Made by a program: the position numbers and the translations under genes
Shown here: piece after piece, positions 16,976 through 24,411 of the stretch
How the letters are laid out: the number at the start of each line of letters is the position of its first letter
How positions within the stretch are numbered: position 1 is the first letter of the stretch
Notes under the pieces: model-generated
The model's input: the letters and a program-made list of their open reading frames with translations, nothing else
The model's database searches: none
Told to the model about the DNA's origin: nothing
DNA from: Vibrio profundi
Lineage (GTDB): Bacteria; Pseudomonadota; Gammaproteobacteria; Enterobacterales; Vibrionaceae
Reading direction: 5' to 3'
DNA length: 64,000 nucleotides
NCBI RefSeq assembly: GCF_005281835.1
Contig: NZ_RZIS01000005.1
Coordinates: 248,001-312,000 of the forward strand

Positions 16976-18454
16976 TTAACCTGGGATCTTCGCAACCATT
17001 CGAACCGACGTAGTCAATTCTTCAAGTTGTAGCCAAGGTCTTAGGTGAGCTACAGCAGAGTACGCACCAGGTTTACCTGGTTGTTCTACTACTTCAATGC
17101 GCGACTCACATAGAGGAGTCTTAGCACGTTGTTCGTTACCAATTGCACCAGCGTTAGTGTATTGGTCGATCCACAATTGCAGTTCACGTTTAATATCAGG
17201 AGCTTCAAGGTTAGAACCTAGCTTGTCACGGCCCATTACTTTTAGGTAATGCGCGATGCGGCTACTCGCCATGATGTAAGGTAAACGTGCAGAAATTGCA
17301 GCATTTGCCGTTGCATCTGGGTCTGTAAAGGTTTTAGGTTTCTGAGTTGTTTGACCACCAATAAATACACCATAATTTGAGTTTTTATAGTGAACTAGCG
17401 GTAGGAAACCAAGATCAGAAAGCTCTTTTTCACGTTCATCAGTTAGGTTTACTTCAGTAGGACATTGCTGAAGTAGGTCACCAGCTTCAGATTTGAAAGT
17501 AAGGTTAGGTAGGTTTTCTACTTTACCACCGTTATCCAAGCCGCGAATAGAAGTACACCAACCTGATGCAGTGTAAGCTTGAGTCATTTTCAGACCAAGA
17601 TCGTACGCTGCGTTAGACCATACTAGCTCGTCGTTGCTTGTCGGTTTAGGGTTACCGTCCATGTCTGTACCTAGTTCTTCATAGGCAAAAACATCAGTGC
17701 TAAGACCTTTGTCACCGTAAGGTAGGCGAGCAAGCGTACGAGGTAGTGTTAGTGTAACGTAGCGAGCGTCATCACTTTCACGGAATGCATTCCATGCTGC
17801 GTAAGCTGGAGAATCAAAACCAGCTGCGACAGGCTTACCTTCTGAGAATGTTTGGAAGTCGTTGAATTCAAACATTTCAGCATTAGCTGCTGCTACAAAT
17901 GGAGCATGACACGCTGCCGCAACTTCGCCCATGTAGCGAAGTAGTGCTACGTCTTCATCTTTCGCACTAAACTCGTAGTCACCGATGAACGTACCGTAAG
18001 GTTCACCACCTGCAGTACCGAACTCATCTTGGTATACAGCATTGAAAAGCGGGCTACGATCGATAGCCGGAGCGTCTTCAAATTGGTCAAGCAGCTCTTC
18101 TTGAGTGAAATCGACCATCTTGATTTTTAGGTCGCGGCCAAGTTCGCTTTCTTTAACCAGTTTCTGTAAACCGCGCCAAGAGCCTTCAAGTTTCTGAAAG
18201 TCTTTTTGCTGCATAACTTGAGAAAGCTGCTTAGAAAGCTTTTTATCGATTTCAGAGATCGCATTCTCAATGGTTTTAGTAACGTTTTTGTCCCACGTTA
18301 CGGTTCCAGATAGCGCTTGTTCAGTCAGTACTGAGAACAGCTCTTTAGTTGTATCTGCTGGAGTTTGAGTGGTTGCTTCAATCGCACGGTCCAAAAAGCT
18401 TAGGGAACCTTCCGCTGCTTCGGGTTGCGCTTGATTTTCAGTTTCTGTGCTCAT
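16976..18454 (-). CDS. tssC: T6SS sheath large subunit TssC
   Basis: This 492-aa protein is the VipB/TssC sheath protein that polymerises with TssB around the Hcp tube. The core GSWRGLQKLV, EYGTFIGDYEFS-like and RLPYGDKG motifs are those of the family, and the C-terminal PWLQLEELTTSVRMVAKIPG is highly typical. It shares a TAATG overlap with tssB (one base), so the two sheath subunits are translationally coupled, as expected for an equimolar heterodimer. The frame is intact and the length normal. Confidence 0.98.
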   Translation of the reverse strand: MSTETENQAQPEAAEGSLSFLDRAIEATTQTPADTTKELFSVLTEQALSGTVTWDKNVTKTIENAISEIDKKLSKQLSQVMQQKDFQKLEGSWRGLQKLVKESELGRDLKIKMVDFTQEELLDQFEDAPAIDRSPLFNAVYQDEFGTAGGEPYGTFIGDYEFSAKDEDVALLRYMGEVAAACHAPFVAAANAEMFEFNDFQTFSEGKPVAAGFDSPAYAAWNAFRESDDARYVTLTLPRTLARLPYGDKGLSTDVFAYEELGTDMDGNPKPTSNDELVWSNAAYDLGLKMTQAYTASGWCTSIRGLDNGGKVENLPNLTFKSEAGDLLQQCPTEVNLTDEREKELSDLGFLPLVHYKNSNYGVFIGGQTTQKPKTFTDPDATANAAISARLPYIMASSRIAHYLKVMGRDKLGSNLEAPDIKRELQLWIDQYTNAGAIGNEQRAKTPLCESRIEVVEQPGKPGAYSAVAHLRPWLQLEELTTSVRMVAKIPG

Positions 18455-18957
18455 TACTCAGCTCCTTCTTCTTTAATGCCTAGTTCATCAGAAAGGGCAT
18501 TAATCGTATCTGCACTTTGTAAAACTTCTTTGAGTAATTTTTCTAAGTCGCGTGAGCGATCGGCTTTAGAAAGAAGTACCTTCAGTTGATTACGAGTTTC
18601 AACAAGTTTCTTGAGCGGTTCAACCTGATCGATGATCGCTTCTGGCTCAAAATCCTTCATTGAATCGAATTTAAGGCTAGCTTCAAACTGACTGTCGTCT
18701 TCAGCAAGAACGTTATCTACTTTAAGAGATAACTCAGGACCTACACGTTTCATAACAGTGTCGAAGTTGTCTTTATCAACGTTGTAGAAGGTACGATCTT
18801 CAACTTCTTCTTTGTCTTGCTTATGACCTGAGTAGTCACCAATCACCCCAACAACAAAAGGGAGCTCTTTGGTTTCTACAGCGCCATTAGTTTCAACGTC
18901 ATAGGTAATACTTACGCGGTTCTTACTTACGCGTTTATGTTGGGAATTCAGTGCCAC
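18454..18957 (-). CDS. tssB: T6SS sheath small subunit TssB
   Basis: This 167-aa protein is the VipA/TssB sheath subunit. Features are the basic N-terminal KRVSKNRVSITYDVET, the ELPFVVGVIGDYSGH segment and FEPEAIIDQVEPLKKLVETR before the helical C-terminal region that pairs with TssC and is recognised by ClpV. It lies 19 bp downstream of hcp and overlaps tssC by one base. Confidence 0.98.
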   Translation of the reverse strand: MALNSQHKRVSKNRVSITYDVETNGAVETKELPFVVGVIGDYSGHKQDKEEVEDRTFYNVDKDNFDTVMKRVGPELSLKVDNVLAEDDSQFEASLKFDSMKDFEPEAIIDQVEPLKKLVETRNQLKVLLSKADRSRDLEKLLKEVLQSADTINALSDELGIKEEGAE

Positions 18958-18976
18958 GGTAACTCTCCTTGATCAA

Positions 18977-19498
18977 TTACTTAGCTGTAGAAGTAACTTT
19001 AGCTGTAGTTGCATCGAAACCAACTTCAGGACCTTTCTCGATCTTGCCGCCTTCAGCTTCAATGTAGTAAGCCTTAGAAATTTCTGTGTAGGTAAGGCTG
19101 AAAGATTCGTTAGGTAGCGAGCCATCAGTCGCAGCCATGTTGTAGCTAGACATGCGAGCAGCTTTCAATGTAACGATTAGGTATGGATCTGCACCAGAAC
19201 CTTCACGGTTAGGTTTAGTCATTACGATTTCAACGGTTTTACCTTCACCACCTGGAGCGTAAAGGAAGGTCGTTAGGTAAGGTGTAGCACCATCACAACC
19301 ACGAGTTAGGTTTACTTCACCAAGTGCGACCATACCTTGGTCCGCATTGTTAGCATTACCAACATCGATACCAACACCACGTACTGCACTCCAAGAAACG
19401 CTATCAAGTGCAAAGAAACCATCTTTGCCTCCGATCTTTTCTACAGTTGCTGCACCTTTAGGGGTAGTACCATCAATTCTCATAAAAATAGAAGCCAT
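18977..19498 (-). CDS. hcp: T6SS tube protein Hcp
   Basis: Hcp forms the hexameric rings of the inner T6SS tube and is secreted. The 173-aa sequence has the family start ASIFMRIDGTTPKGAATVEK, and the typical MVALGEVNLTRGCDGATPYL and SFSLTYTEISKAYY segments. No C-terminal extension is present, so it is not an evolved Hcp carrying an effector domain. It lies within the operon between tssA (33 bp upstream) and tssB (19 bp downstream). Confidence 0.98.
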   Translation of the reverse strand: MASIFMRIDGTTPKGAATVEKIGGKDGFFALDSVSWSAVRGVGIDVGNANNADQGMVALGEVNLTRGCDGATPYLTTFLYAPGGEGKTVEIVMTKPNREGSGADPYLIVTLKAARMSSYNMAATDGSLPNESFSLTYTEISKAYYIEAEGGKIEKGPEVGFDATTAKVTSTAK

Positions 19499-19531
19499 TA
19501 CTTTCTCCTTGCTTAACGCATAAAATTATTT

Positions 19532-20929
19532 TTACCATTCAAAGTCTTGCAAACTGCTAGACGATTCACTGGATGTTGGTTCAGAGCTTTGAGTTGTATC
19601 GGTTGTGCTATTAACACTATCTTGAGTTGGCGATTGTGCCGGAGCCTCAGGAATAGTGATGTTGGCTGAAGGAGTAACCCCTTGAGCCTGAGTGGTAACT
19701 GGAACTGACTTCCCCGATAGATCTGTCTTTTCGGCTTGGTCCATTCCGGTCATTTGGTTAATCTGCTCGATGACATTTCGTTCGGCACCGATCATTTCTT
19801 GAAGGAGTTCAGGGAAACTCATATAGCCCCAGCGGATTGAACGTTCCAATAGGAAGGAGATAGGGCTATGCGGTTCTGTTTCTTTAAAATAATCCGCAAT
19901 TTTGCGAATTTCTTGAAACGCATGGTCACGGCTGACAATGCCATTGATGCTTGAAGCCACGACTTGTGTAACGGCCTGCGTTGCGACACTTTGCACAGGC
20001 GCTGCGTCGGCAGGTTGAGCTTGCGGTTGTTCTACAGCAGATGACTGCGAACCTTCTGGCTGAGAAACATTCTCTGGAGCCGTAGGTGTTTGAGCCGCTT
20101 GCTGCTCAATTAGGTGGAACTTGTCATCGACAGGCCAGAAGTCAAACTTCTCACCAACCAGAAAGTGGATCGCGTTGATTAGATCGCGAGTGTTGGTTTT
20201 GACATAGTTGAAACTGATTACAGTAGCACCAACAGATTGGCATTTTTCTGCGAGAGTCTTCTCTGCTAACTCTAGCTCAGCGTGAATGGCGACTAAGTGC
20301 AATAATGTTTCTTTCGTGATTTGGTCGAACGATTGAAGAGCAGTCTCCTTGAGGCTTGCCATGTTTCCTTTTCGTTCAGCTAGCAAATAATCGCCGAAGG
20401 TAACGTCACCTACTAATCCAAGCATTTGGAAAGGGACGTAAAACGAAGTTGAATCGACAGATTCACCGACTAGTTGAAGTAAGGGCCTGGTTCGAAACTC
20501 TGCAATTTCTCGCGCTTTACCTGCGTCGTCTGTTGCTTTGATTTTTGCTTCCGGTGGGGTTGGGTTTAATGTGTCCCAAAATGTATTCACAAGAGCGCTA
20601 AGTGCTGGGATAGCGTCTGCCAAATTCTTATAAGGATCAGAAGTGAATAATTGGCTAGTGATATACCAGCCAAGAATTTCTAAATCTTTTGATTTGGTGG
20701 TTAACGTCTCTTCGGAAATCTCGCGTAATGCAGTCCAGTTTTGGGTATTGGTTTCAACCAAGACCGGATCCGCTGAAGCGTCAGGAGTTTCGACAAGTTG
20801 ACGGAATGAAGATTGAGCGGCGTTATAACTGTTTCTTAAACCACGGTAAGCACTACGATCTAGCTTAAGATATGAACCTGATGGTTCTGATTCTGAGATT
20901 GGAACAATTAAACGATCGATATCTGTCAT
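19532..20929 (-). CDS. tssA: T6SS protein TssA (ImpA-N domain, VasJ-like)
   Basis: This 465-aa protein starts with an ImpA-type N-terminal domain (about 1-130: LIVPISESEPSGSYLKLDRS, then LEILGWYITSQLF). A Gln/Ala/Pro-rich linker spans about 275-320, and the C-terminal domain contains the TssA signature HSPISFLLERSIRWGYMSFP followed by LLQEMIG. A Ser/Thr-rich tail ends the protein. TssA proteins prime or cap tube-sheath polymerisation at the baseplate. It is the first gene of the large downstream operon: 220 bp of AT-rich promoter-like DNA precede it. The start has AGGA five bases upstream. Confidence 0.93.
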   Translation of the reverse strand: MTDIDRLIVPISESEPSGSYLKLDRSAYRGLRNSYNAAQSSFRQLVETPDASADPVLVETNTQNWTALREISEETLTTKSKDLEILGWYITSQLFTSDPYKNLADAIPALSALVNTFWDTLNPTPPEAKIKATDDAGKAREIAEFRTRPLLQLVGESVDSTSFYVPFQMLGLVGDVTFGDYLLAERKGNMASLKETALQSFDQITKETLLHLVAIHAELELAEKTLAEKCQSVGATVISFNYVKTNTRDLINAIHFLVGEKFDFWPVDDKFHLIEQQAAQTPTAPENVSQPEGSQSSAVEQPQAQPADAAPVQSVATQAVTQVVASSINGIVSRDHAFQEIRKIADYFKETEPHSPISFLLERSIRWGYMSFPELLQEMIGAERNVIEQINQMTGMDQAEKTDLSGKSVPVTTQAQGVTPSANITIPEAPAQSPTQDSVNSTTDTTQSSEPTSSESSSSLQDFEW

Positions 20930-20965
20930 ATACGTCCTGTATGCAATTTGTTGTTATTTTTAGGT

Positions 20966-21016
20966 ACAGGTTAAGTGATAATTAATATATAGAGCATATA
21001 TATTGTAAACACCTGT
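20966..21016 (-). promoter_or_regulatory. Putative promoter/operator of the tssA-led T6SS operon
   Basis: The 220-bp gap between PAAR and tssA is very AT-rich. A possible -35 TTTACA (21009-21004, minus strand) and -10 TATTAA (20987-20982) are 16 bp apart, and a 6-bp inverted repeat ACAGGT/ACCTGT (20966-20971 and 21011-21016) brackets them. Match to consensus is only moderate. No sigma-54 GG-N10-GC element was found here. Confidence 0.35.
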
Positions 21017-21149
21017 TAACATTTATTAATTCTAGAGCTTTTTTATGAAAAGTCTCATTCAAAATAAATATTTACCTAAAAGTTTGAACTACATCCAATA
21101 AACTGGACTGACATCACGTTTTTGTGAAACCTCATGAAAAGTAAGGAGT

Positions 21150-21449
21150 TTAACCTCCGACCAGTACAGTAGGCATCCCAAGAACTATGCTGCCACCGTG
21201 GCTAGTGGTATCGCCCATACGAGCAGCAGGCTTACTGTTAATGAGCACAGTTGCACTGCCTTTGATAATGCTGTCGGGTGGGCCAACACAGACACACATA
21301 TCGCCCATAGTCGCAGCTGGCATATTGCCGATGAGTACGGTTGGTGCACCAGGCCCCGTAATTGGCCCACCTACATGGGGGATAGGAGGTACTGCTGGCG
21401 TTTGCATTGGGCAAACATGCATATCAGTCAATCTTGCTGCTAATGTCAT
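21150..21449 (-). CDS. PAAR-domain T6SS spike tip protein
   Basis: A 99-aa stand-alone PAAR protein. It consists almost wholly of PAAR repeats with the usual metal-site and turn residues: TDMHVCP at the start, then the repeated pattern PTVLIGNMPAATMGD and ATVLINSKPAARMGD, TTSHGG and PTVLVGG at the end. Such proteins cap the VgrG trimer as a sharp tip. There is no N- or C-terminal toxin extension. It starts directly after the stop of the 189-aa gene, which is itself downstream of vgrG. Confidence 0.95.
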   Translation of the reverse strand: MTLAARLTDMHVCPMQTPAVPPIPHVGGPITGPGAPTVLIGNMPAATMGDMCVCVGPPDSIIKGSATVLINSKPAARMGDTTSHGGSIVLGMPTVLVGG

Positions 21450-22019
21450 TTAGCTCTCCTTAGCTCCACCGCCTTTGGCTAATTCCAGCGCAAAGTCTGT
21501 CGCTTGCCTATAAAACTCATCCATGCCTTCCCAATTTGGTAGCGCAGCCGCATGATTGATCGACCCTGCAACCGCTTTCGAATACAGAAATGGGTCGGGC
21601 ATGACGTTCGGCAAATCTGGAGCAACAATACTGCCTGCGCCATTCCAAAAGACGGCTTGCGCAAGCCAAGATGGCCCACAGTTAAGGTTAAGGCGGTTGG
21701 CAAATAGCTCGCTTTTACGCCTAAGTTCTTCCGAGGGTGCTTTTACCCATTCTTTAGCTGTTGAAATACATTGTTTTTGAGTTGCTGACCAAACATCGCT
21801 TCTCATGTCCAAACAATAGGCCGACCACCAAATTGCTTCTCTTACAGGTAGGCCGTGTGCTAATAGCTGAACCAAATCAAAGTATAGGTTGTTCTCAGAT
21901 AATATTTTTATTGTTTGCTCTACATCCAGATCTTCTCCGATAAGTGACTGAGCTTCCTCAGAACTTGAAAAGCGATCTAGTAATTGTCTTCCTGTCTGAT
22001 AAGGAATCTTTTTATACAT
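21450..22019 (-). CDS. Unknown 189-aa protein between VgrG and PAAR
   Basis: I do not recognise a function. The protein is soluble-looking, without signal peptide or membrane helix. It is mostly helical, with conspicuous tryptophans in the middle (IWWSAYCLDMRSDVW) and a Gly/Pro-rich second half (PDLPNVMPDPFLYSKAVAGS). From memory it resembles short T6SS-linked proteins filed as DUF6931, but this could not be checked. Placement between vgrG (31 bp upstream) and PAAR (immediately downstream) suggests an adaptor or chaperone that loads the PAAR tip or a cargo onto VgrG. An effector is less likely because no secretion-like or catalytic motif is visible. Confidence 0.75.
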   Translation of the reverse strand: MYKKIPYQTGRQLLDRFSSSEEAQSLIGEDLDVEQTIKILSENNLYFDLVQLLAHGLPVREAIWWSAYCLDMRSDVWSATQKQCISTAKEWVKAPSEELRRKSELFANRLNLNCGPSWLAQAVFWNGAGSIVAPDLPNVMPDPFLYSKAVAGSINHAAALPNWEGMDEFYRQATDFALELAKGGGAKES

Positions 22020-22050
22020 TTTTGTTCTCTATTCGTTAGTCGGGCTGTCA

Positions 22051-24033
22051 TCAATTAACTTTGACAATAGCGCCTTTTAATTCACCCATTACGCCGCCAT
22101 CAAAAGTACCTTTGAGGCCAGATTTAAACTCTGCACTTAATGATCCTTCTGCGGATAAAGTGGTATCGGCTTTGATAGCTACACTAAGGCCTTTGATGCT
22201 GTTTGAGCTCGTCGCTTCAAGCGCGGTAGTCGTGCCCGAAACTTTATTCGCGGAAGTCGCCTTGCTGGTTACGTTTGTCCCTTCTAGATTTAAAGCGCTG
22301 CTCGCTTTGATATCTATGTTGGTGGCTTCAATACTGATAGACGATGAAGACATAGTAATCTTGCTTGAGCCAACTTTGAGCTCAATGGTGTCATCTGCCT
22401 CTAGGGAAATAGATTTACCTTTTTCGCTAATGGCCTTAGAAGAGGTCAATGTGTAGTTGTCTTCCGTTGTGATAGCGACCTGTTTGGTGGTGGTTTGCGC
22501 TAACTCACCTTTAATGGTTTCAGTAACGTTATTTTCTACTTCTGTTGTGAAGTCTTTAGCGGCATGCATGTAGATTAATTCGTTGTCCTTTTTATCATCA
22601 AAGTACAACTCATTCGCTAAGCCTTCTAACTTAGTACTGATTCCCGTTTTTGTGGTGTTAGCTTCTTTGTAAGGCGGTGCATTTTTACTGTTGTAAACGC
22701 TACCAGTGATGATGGGTTGGTCTGGGTCGCCATCGATAAATGCCACTAACACTTCTTGTCCTGAACGAGGAATGAACTGTGTGCCATAACCGCTACCAGC
22801 CATCATCTGAGCCACTCGTACATAGCAACTTGTTTTATCGCCTGAAGCTTCGGTGTCCCAATGGAATTGGATTCTTACACGGCCTTGATCATCTTGGTTG
22901 ATTTCACCGTCAGAAGTACCTGCGACGATGGCGCTTTGTAAACCGTGGACTTGTGCTTTTTCTATTGGAGTGGGGTAATTTGGCGTCGATGAATCGCAAA
23001 GGTTCATACGAGTAAAGCAAAGATTATCACCATTGTATGAAGTGTGAAGTTCTGTCACCAAATAGTCGCCAAGTTGTGACTTGTCTAAGTGACTTGCCAA
23101 AGAAAACCAGGTGCCGAGTTCGAATGCGTCGTGCTGAGCTTCTGCTTGGTAGGTTTGGAATTGCTGCTCTAACTGTTCGATACGTCGTTTAACTAGGTTA
23201 CTTGCAAGATCTTCCATGCCGCCGGTGATCCCTAAGCTAGGATAGTAGCGCCGCGCGAGCTTGGTGTTGTTGGCAATAGAGTGGCTCGATTTTTTTTCTT
23301 TACTGCTCACCAACTTACTTTGTGAGTAGTCATAACTTGTAAGCTCAATACTTGCTCCATGAAACTCACCTTGTGGCATCCACTTATCGAGTAGCGGGTT
23401 ACTACCGGATGGAACCTCAATCATGTCCAACTTACTAGTCGACGATTTTTCAAATGGGCTTTGCGCATCTTGCAGCATCATGGAGTGATCGGATTCGCTA
23501 TGCTGGAAAAAGTAGTGAACACCTTCTTCCGCCAAAAGTCGGGTAACAAAATCAAAGTCACTTTCATTGTACTGAACACAATACTCACGTTTGCTGGACG
23601 GTAAAGTGCCAGTTTTAAACGAGCCACTGAAGCCTGCCTGAGTAAAAATATCTGAGACAATATCTTTGGTTGAAAGGTTTTGATACACGCGAAATGAGTG
23701 GGTGTGCTTCAATAACCAGAACCAAGGCCTAACGGTGACTTGATAACTGGAGTATTGAAGGTTGCTGTCCATCCCTAGTAGTTGAACTTGGGTCACAATA
23801 CCGTTGAAGACACGCGATAGCGTTAAGTTGTCAGTATCATTGATGTAGCGCTTAATAGTGATTTTTTGACCGAGCTGAGCGTCAATCTCAAAGTTTTTAG
23901 AAATTAACGTAAATACTATTTTAAAAGGGCTCGAAAGGTACTCAGAAACATTTAAGTCGCTCACAGCATGTTCATTACTATTAGCATCTTTTGCGACAAT
24001 AGTGCTTGTGGAAGGAGAAAAGGTATCCGTCAT
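22051..24033 (-). CDS. vgrG: T6SS spike protein VgrG
   Basis: This 660-aa protein has the VgrG core: gp27-like first half (KIVFTLISKNFEIDAQLGQK; DFVTRLLAEEGVHYFFQHSE), the OB-fold motif GRVRIQFHWD near 350, then SCYVRVAQMMAGSGYGTQFI and PRSGQEVLVAFIDGDPDQPI, and a gp5-like beta-helical tail of repeating Ser/Ile/Glu-rich strands. The tail ends at the beta-prism (FDGGVMGELKGAIVKVN) with no added enzymatic domain, so it is a structural, not evolved, VgrG. It heads a vgrG / 189-aa / PAAR unit. The weak Shine-Dalgarno AGGCGAA lies in a possible hairpin (24037-24066). Confidence 0.97.
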   Translation of the reverse strand: MTDTFSPSTSTIVAKDANSNEHAVSDLNVSEYLSSPFKIVFTLISKNFEIDAQLGQKITIKRYINDTDNLTLSRVFNGIVTQVQLLGMDSNLQYSSYQVTVRPWFWLLKHTHSFRVYQNLSTKDIVSDIFTQAGFSGSFKTGTLPSSKREYCVQYNESDFDFVTRLLAEEGVHYFFQHSESDHSMMLQDAQSPFEKSSTSKLDMIEVPSGSNPLLDKWMPQGEFHGASIELTSYDYSQSKLVSSKEKKSSHSIANNTKLARRYYPSLGITGGMEDLASNLVKRRIEQLEQQFQTYQAEAQHDAFELGTWFSLASHLDKSQLGDYLVTELHTSYNGDNLCFTRMNLCDSSTPNYPTPIEKAQVHGLQSAIVAGTSDGEINQDDQGRVRIQFHWDTEASGDKTSCYVRVAQMMAGSGYGTQFIPRSGQEVLVAFIDGDPDQPIITGSVYNSKNAPPYKEANTTKTGISTKLEGLANELYFDDKKDNELIYMHAAKDFTTEVENNVTETIKGELAQTTTKQVAITTEDNYTLTSSKAISEKGKSISLEADDTIELKVGSSKITMSSSSISIEATNIDIKASSALNLEGTNVTSKATSANKVSGTTTALEATSSNSIKGLSVAIKADTTLSAEGSLSAEFKSGLKGTFDGGVMGELKGAIVKVN

Positions 24034-24411
24034 AAATTCGCCTAATAATACTCATGAATTGGCGAAAGCATTGAAGATCTACGCAATCGAATTCATCTTT
24101 TGTTAATGCTATATGTCTAACTTTATAGCATAAAGTGAAATTTATTATATATAACATATAAAAGGCGTGAGCTGTTTCTAGTTTAGTGAATTAATCGCCA
24201 GCTATGTGCAGTATTGGTGTAATAGAAGTCTAGTCTATAAATGGCGAATATAAATTCGACAATAAGATCGAATAATGAACAGTAATTCGCAGGTATGCGA
24301 GCTATATGGAATATTATGTTGATTTAAGGGGATCCCCATATTATTAATGATATTCTGTTTAGGGACGCACCAATGTCAATTGGCTAAAGTTTATTCAAGG
24401 ATAGAATAACT
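24034..24411. other. 378-bp divergent intergenic region, vgrG versus HD-GYP gene
   Basis: AT-rich and presumably holding both divergent promoters. Visible elements: an inverted repeat TTCGCC (24037-24042) / GGCGAA (24061-24066) in the vgrG leader that would enclose its ribosome-binding site; an uninterrupted AT tract at about 24138-24164; and a perfect 10-bp palindrome GGGGATCCCC at 24328-24337, nested between ATATGG and CCATAT arms. The HD-GYP start has AAGGA twelve bases upstream of its ATG. I could not fix confident -35/-10 pairs, and see no open frame or RNA gene. Confidence 0.5.

Noticed and set aside
22061..22456. 131-codon plus-strand frame opposite vgrG
   Set aside because: Shadow of the low-complexity beta-helical tail of VgrG; hydrophobic repetitive product without start signals.
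20930..24411. Sigma-54 promoters for the T6SS units
   Set aside because: Both strands of the two intergenic regions were read for TGGCA-N6-TGCW; the nearest case (24058-24073) lacks the -12 GC.
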